Assembly: GCF_012027325.1 (NCBI RefSeq)
Contig: NZ_SNUG01000005.1
Location: 90,362 to 154,361, forward strand
Direction of reading: 5' to 3'
Length of the DNA stretch: 64,000 nucleotides
DNA from: Thermococcus sp. M39
GTDB taxonomy: Archaea > Methanobacteriota_B > Thermococci > Thermococcales > Thermococcaceae
In this document: positions 44,301 to 54,071 of the stretch, in pieces
Layout of the letters: each line of letters begins with the position of its first letter
Numbering within the stretch: position 1 is the first letter of the stretch
Translations under genes and position numbers: made by a program
The notes under the pieces: model-generated
Database searches by the model: none
What the model was told of the DNA's origin: nothing
The model's input: only the letters and a program-made list of their open reading frames with translations

Positions 44301-44924
44301 ATGATTGTACTAAAACATCTACTTTATGCATATGCAGCACTGTTCGCGATTACGAATCCTATTGGGGCAGTGCCAGTGTTTTTGAGCGTAACACACGGGA
44401 TTTCATTGCGAGATAGAGTTAGGATTGCCAAAAAAGTTATAATAACAGTATTCCTCACATTAGTGATCTTTGCTGTGATTGGAGAGTGGATATTCTCATT
44501 TTTTGGCTCAAGTGTTGATGCTTTCTCAATTGCGGGTGGGATATTGCTTTTCAGAATGGCCCTTGACATGCTCAGCGGACAGATTTCAAAGGTTAAGATA
44601 AGTGAAGAAGAAGCAGAGGAGATAACGCTTGAGGATATTGCAATAATTCCTTTAGCAATTCCCCTAATTTCTGGCCCAGGTGCAATAACGACCGTAATGC
44701 TCTATATGGCAAAAAGCCCAACTGTAGTTGAAAAATCAATGGTTTTGCTAGCAGTTCTATTAGTTAGCATAACTACATACTTAATTCTGCTTTCAGCAGA
44801 TAAAGTTGAAAAGAAGCTCGGAAAGGTTGGAATTAAGGTCTTAACAAGGATGATGGGCTTAATACTAGCATCAATTGCAGTTCAAATGGTCATAAACGGA
44901 ATCAAGGGTGCTTTTAATTTGTGA
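44301..44924 (+). CDS. MarC family (UPF0056) membrane protein
   Basis: A 207-residue membrane protein with six predicted helices. ITNPIGAVPVFLSVTHG near residues 17-33 and PLAIPLISGPGAITTVMLY near 116-134 are the two repeated hallmarks of the MarC family. Function unresolved; proposed to be small-solute or amino-acid transport. GGGGGGATT lies ahead of the ATG. Confidence 0.88.
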   Translation: MIVLKHLLYAYAALFAITNPIGAVPVFLSVTHGISLRDRVRIAKKVIITVFLTLVIFAVIGEWIFSFFGSSVDAFSIAGGILLFRMALDMLSGQISKVKISEEEAEEITLEDIAIIPLAIPLISGPGAITTVMLYMAKSPTVVEKSMVLLAVLLVSITTYLILLSADKVEKKLGKVGIKVLTRMMGLILASIAVQMVINGIKGAFNL

Positions 44925-45016
44925 GTTCATTTCTTTCTCTTTTATGGACTCCTCAAGAAGTGAAGTGAATGTGGAATGAGATACGCTTAGCTCTCTTTAT
45001 CGTCCTTATGGAAAGA

Positions 45017-45023
45017 TTTATAA
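45017..45023 (+). promoter_or_regulatory. TATA box of the EF-2 gene
   Basis: TTTATAA lies 52-58 bases before the EF-2 ATG and predicts a leader of about 28 bases that includes the ribosome binding site GGTGATG at 45064-45070. Confidence 0.6.
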
Positions 45024-45074
45024 CCCAACTTTTTAAGTGAATGATGAACAAGATTATCGCTAAAGGTGATGTAA

Positions 45075-47273
45075 ATGGGAAGAAGGGAAGAATTGATTGC
45101 GAAAATTAAGGAGTTAATGACTCAGCCTGAGAGAATTAGGAATATGGGTATTGCCGCTCACATTGACCACGGTAAGACAACCTTGAGTGATAACCTATTG
45201 GCAGGAGCGGGAATGATTAGCGAGGAATTAGCTGGAAAGCAGCTTGTTCTTGACTTTGACGAGCAAGAGCAGGCAAGAGGTATTACAATCAATGCAGCTA
45301 ACGTTTCAATGGTTCACACCTACGAAGGCAAAGAATATCTCATCAACCTAATTGACACTCCAGGTCACGTTGACTTCGGTGGTGACGTTACAAGAGCTAT
45401 GAGAGCAATTGATGGTGCAATTATCGTCGTTGACGCTGTCGAGGGTGTTATGCCACAGACTGAGACAGTTTTGAGACAAGCTCTGAGAGAGTACGTTAAG
45501 CCCGTTCTCTTCATCAACAAGGTTGACCGTTTAATTAGAGAGCTCAAGCTCACCCCACAGCAGATGCAGGAGAGATTCGTCAAGATAATCACAGATGTCA
45601 ACAGGCTCATCAAGAGATACGCCCCAGAAGAGTTCAAGAAGGAATGGCTGGTTAACGTTAACGACGGAAGCGTTGCATTCGGTTCAGCTTACTACAACTG
45701 GGCTTTGAGCGTCCCATTCATGAAGAAGACTGGGGTCTCCTTCAAGGAAATAATCGACCTCACCCTGAAGGGAGACAACAAGACACTCAGAAAGAAGGCT
45801 CCTCTCCACGTCGTCGTCCTTGACATGGTCGTTAGACACTTGCCAAACCCATTAGAGGCTCAGAAGTACAGAATTCCACACCTCTGGAGAGGCGACATCA
45901 ACAGCGAAGTTGGTCAGGCAATGCTCAACTGTGATCCAAAGGGCAAGATGGTCATGGTAGTTACAAAAATCATCATTGACAAGCATGCTGGAGAGGTTTC
46001 AACAGGTAGAGTCTGGAGTGGTACTGTTAGGACAGGTCAAGAGGTTTACCTCATCTCTGCAAAGAGAAAGGCAAGAATCCAGCAGGTCGGTATCTACATG
46101 GGTCCAGAGAGAGTTAACATGGAGGCAGTTCCCGCTGGAAACATCGTTGCTGTGACAGGTTTGAGGGATGCAATCGCCGGTGAAACTGTCGCTCAAGAGC
46201 CAATTGAGCCATTTGAAGCTCTGCACTACACAAGCGAGCCAGTCGTTACAGTTGCAATTGAAGCAAAGAACATTAAGGACTTGCCAAGACTTATTGAAGC
46301 ACTCAGACAACTCGCTAAGGAAGACCCAACACTCCAAGTTAAGATTGACCAAGAAACTGGTCAGCACTTGCTCAGCGGTATGGGAGAATTGCACTTAGAG
46401 GTCAAGCTCTACAAGCTTAAGACAGAGTGGGGAATTGACGTCGAGGTTTCAGAGCCAATCGTCGTTTACAGAGAGAGCATTACAAAGGTCAGCCCAATCG
46501 TTGAAGGAAAATCACCAAACAAGCACAACAGATTCTATGTTGTTGTTGAGCCAATGCCAGATGAGATTTACCAAGCAATTAAAGATGGAGAAATTCCAGA
46601 GGGAAGACCAAAGGACAGGAAAGCTGTTGCTAAGAAGCTCGCTGAGTTAGGAATGGACTACGAAATGGCTAAGGGTATTGTTGATGTCTACAGAGGAAAC
46701 ATATTCTTGGACAACACCAAGGGTATCCAGTACCTCAACGAAGTTATGGATCTCTTAGTTGATGGTTTCCACCAGGCAATGGATGAGGGACCACTTGCAA
46801 AAGAGCCAGTCATGAAGGTCATAGTGAGGTTAGTTGACGCCCAGATCCACGAGGATAACGTCCACAGAGGTCCAGCCCAGATTTATCCAGCAATCAGAAC
46901 AGCCATTCACTGTGCAATGATGAAAGCCAACCCAGTTCTCTACGAACCATACCAGAAGGTTATCATCAACGTTCCATACGAGTACATGGGTCCAGTCAGC
47001 AGAGAAATCAGCCAGAGAAGAGGTCAGCTCATTGATATGAGGCAAGAAGGTGAAGTTATGACAATCATTGCAAAGGCTCCAGTTGCTGAGATGTTCGGAT
47101 TCGCTGGAGCAATCAGAAGTGCAACAAGCGGTAGAGCATTATGGAGCACAGAGCACGCTGGATTCGAAAGGGTTCCACAAGAATTGGCAGTTAATGTCAT
47201 CAGACAGATTAGACAGAGAAAGGGACTCGATCCAAACCCACCAACAGAGAAGGACATCTGTCCACAGATTTGA
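45075..47273 (+). CDS. fusA: Translation elongation factor 2
   Basis: A 732-residue GTPase that drives translocation. The P-loop AHIDHGKTT is near residues 27-35, [10 protein letters not shown] near 71-80, DTPGHVDF near 94-101, and NKVD near 148-151. In domain IV the diphthamide histidine is H597 in [15 protein letters not shown] is 5-11 bases before the ATG. Codon use is strongly biased, which leaves long spurious frames on other strands. No intein. Confidence 0.97.
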   Translation: MGRREELIAKIKELMTQPERIRNMGIAAHIDHGKTTLSDNLLAGAGMISEELAGKQLVLDFDEQEQARGITINAANVSMVHTYEGKEYLINLIDTPGHVDFGGDVTRAMRAIDGAIIVVDAVEGVMPQTETVLRQALREYVKPVLFINKVDRLIRELKLTPQQMQERFVKIITDVNRLIKRYAPEEFKKEWLVNVNDGSVAFGSAYYNWALSVPFMKKTGVSFKEIIDLTLKGDNKTLRKKAPLHVVVLDMVVRHLPNPLEAQKYRIPHLWRGDINSEVGQAMLNCDPKGKMVMVVTKIIIDKHAGEVSTGRVWSGTVRTGQEVYLISAKRKARIQQVGIYMGPERVNMEAVPAGNIVAVTGLRDAIAGETVAQEPIEPFEALHYTSEPVVTVAIEAKNIKDLPRLIEALRQLAKEDPTLQVKIDQETGQHLLSGMGELHLEVKLYKLKTEWGIDVEVSEPIVVYRESITKVSPIVEGKSPNKHNRFYVVVEPMPDEIYQAIKDGEIPEGRPKDRKAVAKKLAELGMDYEMAKGIVDVYRGNIFLDNTKGIQYLNEVMDLLVDGFHQAMDEGPLAKEPVMKVIVRLVDAQIHEDNVHRGPAQIYPAIRTAIHCAMMKANPVLYEPYQKVIINVPYEYMGPVSREISQRRGQLIDMRQEGEVMTIIAKAPVAEMFGFAGAIRSATSGRALWSTEHAGFERVPQELAVNVIRQIRQRKGLDPNPPTEKDICPQI

Positions 47274-47387
47274 TTTCCTTTTCTATTCTCTCTTAGATTC
47301 CTATTTATACATGTCTCATTGTATTGTTCTATTTGGACATTCTTTGCTCTAAAAATGCCCTCCTTGTGAAAACTGCAATTAGTTAAC

Positions 47388-47395
47388 TTTTTAAA
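47388..47395 (+). promoter_or_regulatory. TATA-like box ahead of the hairpin element
   Basis: TTTTTAAA with AAC before it lies about 30 bases upstream of the strong hairpin at 47427 and would start a transcript near 47417. It is not needed for EF-1alpha, which has its own TATA box at 47481-47490. Confidence 0.4.
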
Positions 47396-47426
47396 CCCTC
47401 CTTTGTATCTTCCTTTGGACTCATGA

Positions 47427-47466
47427 GGCTCTCTTGCAAAAAGCGGGTTTCCCGCTCAAGAGAGCC
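47427..47466. ncRNA. Strong two-tier hairpin between EF-2 and EF-1alpha genes
   Basis: GGCTCTCTTG (47427-47436) pairs perfectly with CAAGAGAGCC (47457-47466). Inside, AGCGGG (47442-47447) pairs with CCCGCT (47451-47456) across a TTT loop, leaving a five-base bulge CAAAA on one side only. A TATA-like box lies 30 bases before it. It is 150 bases after the EF-2 stop and ahead of the EF-1alpha promoter. It may be a small RNA; on the minus strand the inner stem is followed by TTTTT, so a terminator role cannot be excluded. Confidence 0.55.
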
Positions 47467-47480
47467 GAGGTTACAGAAAG

Positions 47481-47490
47481 CTTTAAAAAC
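47481..47490 (+). promoter_or_regulatory. TATA box of the EF-1alpha gene
   Basis: CTTTAAAAAC lies 47-56 bases before the EF-1alpha ATG and predicts a start site near 47511, giving a short leader that contains GGAGGTGG. Confidence 0.6.
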
Positions 47491-47536
47491 CTATCCTAGT
47501 CAATAAGGTTAGGCACGAATTTGGAGGTGGATAAAA

Positions 47537-48823
47537 ATGGCAAAGGAGAAGCCACACGTTAATATTGTGTTTATTGGACACGTCGACCACGGTAAGAGTA
47601 CAACAATCGGTAGATTGCTCTTTGACACCAAGAACATCCCAGAGCAGATTATCCAGAAGTTCGAGCAAATGGGTGAAAAGGGTAAGTCATTCAAGTTCGC
47701 TTGGGTTATGGACAGACTCAAGGAAGAGAGAGAAAGAGGTATTACAATTGACGTTGCTCACACCAAGTTCGAGACTCCACACAGATACATTACAATCATT
47801 GACGCTCCAGGTCACAGAGACTTCGTTAAGAACATGATTACCGGTGCTTCACAGGCTGATGCTGCTGTTCTCGTCGTTGCAGCTACAGATGGTGTCATGC
47901 CACAGACCAAGGAGCACGCATTCCTTGCAAGAACACTCGGTATTAACTACATCATCGTTGCAATCAACAAGATGGACATGGTTAACTACGACGAGAAGAG
48001 ATTCAAGGAGGTTGCTGCTCAGGTCGAGAAGCTCCTCAAGATGCTCGGTTACAAGAACTTCCCAATCATCCCAATCTCAGCATGGAATGGTGACAACGTC
48101 GTAAACAGAAGCGACAAGATGCCATGGTACAAGGGCCCAACACTCATCGAGGCTCTTGACCAGATTCCAGAGCCACCAAAGCCAGTTGACAAGCCACTCA
48201 GAATCCCAATCCAGGACGTTTACTCAATTAAGGGTGTCGGTACAGTCCCAGTTGGTAGAGTTGAGACTGGTAAGCTTAAGGTCGGTGACGTAGTCATCTT
48301 CGAGCCAGCCAGCACAATCTTCCACAAGCCAATCCAGGGTGAAGTCAAGAGCATTGAGATGCACCACGAGCCACTCCAAGAGGCTCTCCCAGGTGACAAC
48401 ATCGGATTCAACGTCAGAGGTGTCAGCAAGAACGACATCAAGAGAGGTGACGTCGCTGGACACACAACCAACCCACCAACAGTTGTCAGACCAAAGGACA
48501 CATTCAAGGCCCAGATTATCGTCCTCAACCACCCAACAGCAATTACCGTTGGTTACACACCAGTCCTCCACGCACACACCACACAGGTTGCTGTCAGATT
48601 CGAGCAGATCCTTGCAAAGCTTGACCCAAGAACAGGTAACATCGTCGAGGAGAACCCACAATTCATCAAGACCGGTGACTCAGCTATCGTCATCCTCAGA
48701 CCAACCAAGCCAATGGTCATCGAGCCAGTTAAGGAGATTCCACAGCTCGGTAGATTCGCTATCAGAGACATGGGTCAAACAGTCGCTGCTGGTATGGTTA
48801 TATCCATCCAAAAGGGCGAGTGA
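47537..48823 (+). CDS. tuf: Translation elongation factor 1-alpha
   Basis: A 428-residue GTPase that delivers aminoacyl-t[12 protein letters not shown] is at residues 14-22, [13 protein letters not shown] near 69-81, DAPGHRDF near 91-98, and NKMD near 146-149. GGAGGTGG precedes the ATG with ideal spacing. Codon use is the most biased in the window. It is followed after 54 bases by the S10 gene, the usual archaeal arrangement. Confidence 0.97.
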   Translation: MAKEKPHVNIVFIGHVDHGKSTTIGRLLFDTKNIPEQIIQKFEQMGEKGKSFKFAWVMDRLKEERERGITIDVAHTKFETPHRYITIIDAPGHRDFVKNMITGASQADAAVLVVAATDGVMPQTKEHAFLARTLGINYIIVAINKMDMVNYDEKRFKEVAAQVEKLLKMLGYKNFPIIPISAWNGDNVVNRSDKMPWYKGPTLIEALDQIPEPPKPVDKPLRIPIQDVYSIKGVGTVPVGRVETGKLKVGDVVIFEPASTIFHKPIQGEVKSIEMHHEPLQEALPGDNIGFNVRGVSKNDIKRGDVAGHTTNPPTVVRPKDTFKAQIIVLNHPTAITVGYTPVLHAHTTQVAVRFEQILAKLDPRTGNIVEENPQFIKTGDSAIVILRPTKPMVIEPVKEIPQLGRFAIRDMGQTVAAGMVISIQKGE

Positions 48824-48877
48824 AGCCCTTTCTCTCTTAGTTCTTTCTTTTAGTTGATTTCTTGGGAGGTAGCAAAG

Positions 48878-49186
48878 ATGCAAAAGGCAAGGATCAAGCT
48901 TGCAAGCACTAATATAAAGTCTCTTAATGAGGTAGCAGACCAGATCAGGCAAATTGCAGAGAGGACAGGAGTCAGAATGAGCGGTCCAATTCCGCTTCCA
49001 ACAAAGAGAATCAGGATCACAACAAGGAAGAGCCCAGATGGAGAAGGAACAGCAACATTTGACCGATTTGAGCTTAGAGTTCACAAGAGGCTCATTGACA
49101 TTGAAGCTGATGAGAGAGCTATGAGACAGATAATGAGAATTCGCGTTCCTGAAGACGTAACAATCGAAATCGAGCTCATCTCATGA
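48878..49186 (+). CDS. rpsJ: Ribosomal protein S10
   Basis: A 102-residue S10 (uS10) protein. [21 protein letters not shown], the loop [14 protein letters not shown] and the C-terminal [15 protein letters not shown] are typical. GGGAGGTAG precedes ATG 48878; the in-frame codons upstream to 48854 are not used. It probably shares the EF-1alpha transcript. Confidence 0.96.
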   Translation: MQKARIKLASTNIKSLNEVADQIRQIAERTGVRMSGPIPLPTKRIRITTRKSPDGEGTATFDRFELRVHKRLIDIEADERAMRQIMRIRVPEDVTIEIELIS

Positions 49187-49206
49187 TTGCTCTTCTTATT
49201 TTTAAT

Positions 49207-49294
49207 GCCGGGGTAGCCTAGCCTGGGAAGGCGCGGGCCTGGAGAGTCCGTGGGCGTTAAGCCCTCCGGGGTTCAAATCCCCGCCCCGGCGCCA
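49207..49294 (+). tRNA. tRNA-Ser (anticodon GGA)
   Basis: A class II tRNA with a long variable arm. The acceptor GCCGGGG pairs with CCCCGGC, the anticodon loop CTGGAGA contains GGA, the variable arm is GGGCGTTAAGCCC, and the T arm is CCGGGGTTCAAATCCCCG. The discriminator is G, as required by seryl-tRNA synthetase, and CCA is encoded at 49292-49294. Confidence 0.96.
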
Positions 49295-49340
49295 TAAATT
49301 CTTTAAACATTTTTTCCAACTTGTACTGCTGGTGGCATTA

Positions 49341-50180
49341 ATGAATCAAGAGGCCAAGGGAACGCTGTTTGCTTTCATAGCTCTAATACTTGTGGGAATT
49401 GAACCAGTCATTATTAAGTCAAACCCTGTTGACCCTCTCAGCTTTGCAGCATTTTCTGCACTATTTGCGTCTTTGATACTGTGGATAATGATTTTTCCCT
49501 TAAACACATGGAGAGAACTAAAAGAAAGCCCCGAGCATCTTCACAAAGCTTTTCTTGTAGGTCTTTTTGGAACAACCCTAGCATACATTGCATATTCATA
49601 TGGTACTCGAATGAGCACGGCAATAAATGCATCTCTAATAACGAGAAGTGAAGTGTTGTATTCGTTTGTACTCTCATATCTGTTTTTGAGGGAGAAGATA
49701 ACTAGAAGGCAGTTCAGCTTTTCTTTGGTTATTCTTTTGGGACTCGTTCTTGTAATAACCCAGGGAAAGCTCATAGAGCCCAAGAAAGGTGATGTGTTGC
49801 TTTTACTCACACCCCTATTCTGGCAGATGGGGCATACAATAGCAAAGCAGTTGCCATATTCCCCTTATCTAATAGCTACTCTCAGAAATACATTTGGAGG
49901 ATTGGTTCTTTTGGCCCTAACTTTGCCATTTGGGTTAGAATTCACCGCTCTGGCTGTAGTTGAGGGGGTTATAATCGCCTTAACACAAGCCTTGTGGTAT
50001 TCATCTTTAAAGCTCATCAACCTTTCGAAAGCTACTGCTATAATTACGCCAGCACCAGCTATTGCCATTGGGTTATCAACACTCCTTGGGGAGAGATTTA
50101 CACTTTATCATATTCTAGGATTCATCTTAATAGCACTAGGAACTTTGGAAGTATCAAAAGTGAAAAGTGAGCAACGTTAG
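49341..50180 (+). CDS. EamA/DMT-family transporter
   Basis: A 279-residue membrane protein with ten predicted helices in two homologous halves, typical of drug/metabolite transporters. It begins [36 protein letters not shown] is near residues 86-100. The substrate is unknown. GGTGG precedes ATG 49341; the frame opens at GTG 49332. It shares the stop tetranucleotide TTAG with the convergent panB. Confidence 0.85.
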   Translation: MNQEAKGTLFAFIALILVGIEPVIIKSNPVDPLSFAAFSALFASLILWIMIFPLNTWRELKESPEHLHKAFLVGLFGTTLAYIAYSYGTRMSTAINASLITRSEVLYSFVLSYLFLREKITRRQFSFSLVILLGLVLVITQGKLIEPKKGDVLLLLTPLFWQMGHTIAKQLPYSPYLIATLRNTFGGLVLLALTLPFGLEFTALAVVEGVIIALTQALWYSSLKLINLSKATAIITPAPAIAIGLSTLLGERFTLYHILGFILIALGTLEVSKVKSEQR

Positions 50181-51052
50181 TCATCAAAACTATCGAAAGG
50201 TTCTTCCATAAGTCTTTCAATTGCCTTCCTCTTCTTCTTTTCAAAGTCTTCTTTGTCTAGAAATTCCCAGTAGTGCTTGTCCTCTGGAAACTTGCCTTCC
50301 TTTACCTCGTTTTTGTATTCCTCAAGGGCAAGCTGAATCATGCTCCTTAAATCGGCATATTTTTTGACGAATGGAGGAACATTCTCATAAATTCCCAAAA
50401 GGTCATGCCAAACCAAAACCTGACCGTCAACGTATGGTCCAGAACCAATTCCAATTGTCGGTATCTTAACTTCCTCAGTTACCAGCTTTGCAACATCAGC
50501 TAGCACGAACTCTAGAACAACGGCAAATGCTCCCGCTTTTTCCAGAGCTTTTGCGTCCCTAAGAATTTCCTCAATTTCTTCCTCAGTCTCACCCATTAAT
50601 CGGTAACCACCTAAACGGAGATAGCGCTGAGGTGTTAAACCAGTATGTCCCATCACGGGTATTCCCACTCTCACGAGCTTTCTAACAAGTTTTCTGTGGT
50701 CATAGCCGCCTTCAATCTTCACAGCATCGGCACCTGCTTGGATGAGCTTTGCCGCATTTCTAAGCCCTTCTTCAACGCTAACTTCATAGCTCATGAAGGG
50801 CATGTCTGCCAAAACCAATCCTCTTTTAACGGCTTTAGCAACGGCTCTTGTGTGATAAGTCATTTGCTCCATAGAAACGCTTAGTGTATTCGGCTCACCG
50901 TAAACGACCATGCCAAGTGAATCTCCAACAAAAATGATGTCAATTCCCGCTTTATCTGCTATCAGCGCTGAGGGGTAATCATAAGCCGTTACCATAACAA
51001 TTTTTTCTTTTCCCTTCATTTCCATAATTTTCCTTGGAGTCATCTCTCTCAT
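50177..51052 (-). CDS. panB: 3-methyl-2-oxobutanoate hydroxymethyltransferase
   Basis: A 291-residue enzyme that makes ketopantoate for coenzyme A synthesis. [38 protein letters not shown], and GHTGLTPQ with the metal-binding aspartates and catalytic glutamate region (VKIEGG) are clear. GGGTGAGA precedes ATG 51052; ATG 51043 is an alternative and the longer frame to 51142 overlaps archease and is rejected. A C-terminal charged extension of about 30 residues is present. Confidence 0.92.
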   Translation of the reverse strand: MREMTPRKIMEMKGKEKIVMVTAYDYPSALIADKAGIDIIFVGDSLGMVVYGEPNTLSVSMEQMTYHTRAVAKAVKRGLVLADMPFMSYEVSVEEGLRNAAKLIQAGADAVKIEGGYDHRKLVRKLVRVGIPVMGHTGLTPQRYLRLGGYRLMGETEEEIEEILRDAKALEKAGAFAVVLEFVLADVAKLVTEEVKIPTIGIGSGPYVDGQVLVWHDLLGIYENVPPFVKKYADLRSMIQLALEEYKNEVKEGKFPEDKHYWEFLDKEDFEKKKRKAIERLMEEPFDSFDD

Positions 51053-51109
51053 ATTCTCACCCAAGCCTAATAAACCCCCAAGGAATATTAACCTATCGGA
51101 GGTGAGAAG

Positions 51110-51544
51110 ATGAAGATGAGAAAGTGGGAGCACTATGAGCATACAGCAGACATAGGGATTAGAGGATATGGAAGGACTCTCGAAGAAGCTTTTGAGAATG
51201 TTGCCATGGCACTGTTTGACGTGATGGTAGATGTGAGAAAAGTCGAACCAAAAGAAGTGAGGGAGATTGAAGTTAGCGGCGAGGATTTATATGCTCTGCT
51301 CTACAACTTCCTTGAAGAGCTCTTGATTCTCCACGATACTGAGGGACTTGTATTTTCAGACTTTGAAGTTAAGATCGAGAAAACCGAAGAAGGCTATAAG
51401 CTTAAAGCCAAGGCCTATGGAGAACCTTTAGATTATGGAAAGCACGAGCCTAAAGAGGAAGTTAAGGCAATAACATATCATGACATGAAGATTGAGCAGT
51501 TGGAAGATGGAACATGGATTGCTCAATTAGTGCCAGATTTGTGA
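51110..51544 (+). CDS. Archease
   Basis: A 144-residue archease. [33 protein letters not shown] is the defining start, with [19 protein letters not shown] and the C-terminal metal-site region [11 protein letters not shown]. Archease activates RtcB for multiple turnovers and guanylylation. It lies 51 bases upstream of rtcB on the same strand. GGAGGTGAGAAG precedes the ATG. Confidence 0.95.
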   Translation: MKMRKWEHYEHTADIGIRGYGRTLEEAFENVAMALFDVMVDVRKVEPKEVREIEVSGEDLYALLYNFLEELLILHDTEGLVFSDFEVKIEKTEEGYKLKAKAYGEPLDYGKHEPKEEVKAITYHDMKIEQLEDGTWIAQLVPDL

Positions 51545-51595
51545 AGCAAAGCTCTTAAATTACATAAAGAAAATTTAATTTGGAGGTGTGGGAAT

Positions 51596-53035
51596 ATGGT
51601 TCCGCTGAAGAGAATTGACGAAATTAGATGGGAGATACCAAAGTTTGATAGAAGAATGAGAGTTCCTGGTAGGGTCTATGCAGATGATGTTTTAATCCAA
51701 AAGATGCGCCAAGATAGAACACTTGAGCAAGCTGCAAATGTTGCCATGCTTCCTGGAATTTACAAGTACTCAATAGTCATGCCCGATGGTCACCAGGGTT
51801 ATGGTTTCCCAATTGGTGGCGTTGCAGCTTTTGATGCTAAAGAGGGTGTTATCAGTCCAGGTGGAGTAGGTTATGACATAAATTGTGGTGTAAGGCTGGT
51901 TAGGACAAACTTAACAGAAAAGGAAGTCAGACCAAAGATTAAACAGCTCGTTGATACTCTTTTCAAAAATGTTCCAAGTGGGTTAGGAAGCAAGGGAAAG
52001 GTTAGGCTCCAACGCATTCAGCTTGATGATGTATTAGCTGATGGTGCAAAGTGGGCAGTTGACAACGGCTACGGCTGGAAAGATGATTTAGAGCACTTAG
52101 AAGAAGGAGGAAGAATGGAAGGGGCTGACCCTGATGCCGTGAGCGATACAGCTAAGAAGAGAGGAGCACCTCAATTAGGCTCTCTCGGCAGTGGAAACCA
52201 CTTCTTAGAAGTTCAGGTGGTTGATAAAATTTTCGACGAAGAGATAGCCAAGGCTTACGGTTTGTTTGAGGGCCAAGTTGTTGTCATGATTCACACGGGT
52301 TCGAGAGGTTTAGGGCATCAAGTTTGTAGTGATTACCTTAGAACCATGGAGAAAGCTGTGAGAAAGTACAACCTCCCATGGCCCGATAGAGAGTTAGTTA
52401 GCGTTCCATTCCAAAGTGAAGAAGGACAGCGCTACTTCAGTGCAATGAAAGCTGCGGCGAACTTTGCATGGGCAAACAGGCAGATGATTACTCACTGGGT
52501 CAGGGAGAGCTTTGAGGAAGTTTTCAAGCAAAAGGCAGAGGATTTGGAGATGCACATCGTTTACGACGTTGCTCACAACATAGCGAAGCTTGAGGAGCAT
52601 GAAATTAATGGCAAAAAGGTTAAGGTTGTTGTTCACAGAAAAGGTGCAACAAGGGCATTTCCACCAGGACATGAGGCAGTACCAAAAGCTTACCGCGATG
52701 TTGGGCAGCCTGTCTTAATCCCTGGTTCAATGGGTACTGCAAGCTACGTTCTAGCTGGAACTGAAGGTTCAATGAAAGAAGCTTTTGGTTCAACATGCCA
52801 CGGTGCTGGAAGAGTCCTTAGCAGAAAAGCTGCAACAAGACAGTACAGAGGAGACAAGCTTAAGAACGAGCTCATGCAGAGAGGAATTTACATCAGAGCA
52901 GCAAGCTTAAGAGTTGTTGCAGAAGAGGCACCAGGAGCTTATAAGAACGTTGACAACGTCGTCAATGTCGTTGCAAAGGCTGGAATTGCAAAGCTAGTTG
53001 CAAGAATGAGGCCTATTGGAGTTGCTAAGGGTTGA
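51596..53035 (+). CDS. rtcB: tRNA-splicing ligase RtcB
   Basis: A 479-residue RNA ligase that joins tRNA exon halves with GTP and Mn. [28 protein letters not shown] (metal cysteine), [12 protein letters not shown] and [11 protein letters not shown] are present, and the guanylylated histidine is H402 in [11 protein letters not shown]. The full extein length shows there is no intein, although this gene is intein-bearing in several Thermococcales. TGGAGGTGTGG precedes the ATG. Confidence 0.96.
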   Translation: MVPLKRIDEIRWEIPKFDRRMRVPGRVYADDVLIQKMRQDRTLEQAANVAMLPGIYKYSIVMPDGHQGYGFPIGGVAAFDAKEGVISPGGVGYDINCGVRLVRTNLTEKEVRPKIKQLVDTLFKNVPSGLGSKGKVRLQRIQLDDVLADGAKWAVDNGYGWKDDLEHLEEGGRMEGADPDAVSDTAKKRGAPQLGSLGSGNHFLEVQVVDKIFDEEIAKAYGLFEGQVVVMIHTGSRGLGHQVCSDYLRTMEKAVRKYNLPWPDRELVSVPFQSEEGQRYFSAMKAAANFAWANRQMITHWVRESFEEVFKQKAEDLEMHIVYDVAHNIAKLEEHEINGKKVKVVVHRKGATRAFPPGHEAVPKAYRDVGQPVLIPGSMGTASYVLAGTEGSMKEAFGSTCHGAGRVLSRKAATRQYRGDKLKNELMQRGIYIRAASLRVVAEEAPGAYKNVDNVVNVVAKAGIAKLVARMRPIGVAKG

Positions 53036-53075
53036 TCTGTATTTTCTTAGTTTTTGTATTCTTAGTTGCATTTCA

Positions 53076-54059
53076 TCATCTCAGATCGCTCGTCATAAAT
53101 TTTACGTAGGCTATGCTAAATGGTAAGAGTAATTGAACAATTAAAATTGCTAAATTGTTGAAGGCTAAACTCAAGGATTCTCCAATTGGAAAATAATCAT
53201 TGGCAAACTCATCTCCTGCAAAAGACGCTATAACAAGCTGACTGTAGTGGCTTGCTGGACTTAGGGATTTAAGGCGTTTTTTCCACATGTTGAGCTTGTT
53301 CTGCCATTCTTCAAAAGCTGGGCATGTGTAATCCGTGTAGATCGGCACTGGCTCTCCAGAAGAGGAAGTCTCAATTCTTGGTGGTGGACAATAAGGCTGC
53401 TCACCAGCGATTTTGCCAGCAACAGCTTCTGCCATCATGGGATATACGAGGGTTAAGAAGATTGCAAGTACGATGGCAATGAGCATTGAAGTTTCTGGCT
53501 TTTTGAGGAGCGAGGAGAGCATTATTCCAAGGCTCAAAAAGGTAAGCATGTAAATTAGCGTAAACACTGCCGCTAAAAGTGCTCTAACCATCGAAGGCCC
53601 ATCTATCGGGACACCAATTGTCAGAAAGTAGGCAATTGAAAAAACATAACCAATGAAGATTATAAGCATTAAAGCCAAAGCGTTTCCTAAAAATTTGCCA
53701 TTGATGAATTGGTCTCTATAGATGGGGTGGCTTAAGAGGACTTTAATTGTGCCTTCCTCAATTTCTTTGTTTATTGAATCTGCTCCAAGGGCTACACCAA
53801 TGAGTGCTCCAAAGACTGTTAAAGTCTCTAAGTTCATGAAAATTGAGAGAGATACCGGAGTTTGAGCTATCTGCCCTTGGCCTCCAAAAATTGTATCAAC
53901 GGAAAACACTCTAATTTGACCCGCAGATGCTATTATTTCATCTTTAAGCGCATAGTTCATGAGGAAGATAAAAAAGAGGTAGAATACCAATATTCCTATG
54001 AATCTTTTGCTTCTCACTGCCACGTAAAATTCCTTGAACGCCATGTTCAATTCTTTCAT
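53076..54059 (-). CDS. ABC-2-type permease B of a four-gene envelope system
   Basis: A 327-residue membrane protein with about six helices and a large outside loop (about residues 215-275) rich in Pro and Ser. NKEIEEGTIKVLLSHPIYRDQFINGKF near residue 95 and the C-terminal LLLPFSIAYVKFMTSDLR closely match the paralogous permease at 57165. AAGGAGGTTAAATC precedes ATG 54059. It is the last gene of the operon. Confidence 0.85.
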   Translation of the reverse strand: MKELNMAFKEFYVAVRSKRFIGILVFYLFFIFLMNYALKDEIIASAGQIRVFSVDTIFGGQGQIAQTPVSLSIFMNLETLTVFGALIGVALGADSINKEIEEGTIKVLLSHPIYRDQFINGKFLGNALALMLIIFIGYVFSIAYFLTIGVPIDGPSMVRALLAAVFTLIYMLTFLSLGIMLSSLLKKPETSMLIAIVLAIFLTLVYPMMAEAVAGKIAGEQPYCPPPRIETSSSGEPVPIYTDYTCPAFEEWQNKLNMWKKRLKSLSPASHYSQLVIASFAGDEFANDYFPIGESLSLAFNNLAILIVQLLLPFSIAYVKFMTSDLR

Positions 54060-54071
54060 GATTTAACCTCC

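Noticed and set aside
48224..48857. Long open frames on both strands inside the EF-1alpha gene, up to 172 residues
   Set aside because: They are shadows of the strongly codon-biased gene; their translations are Ser/Thr/Arg-rich and lack domains.
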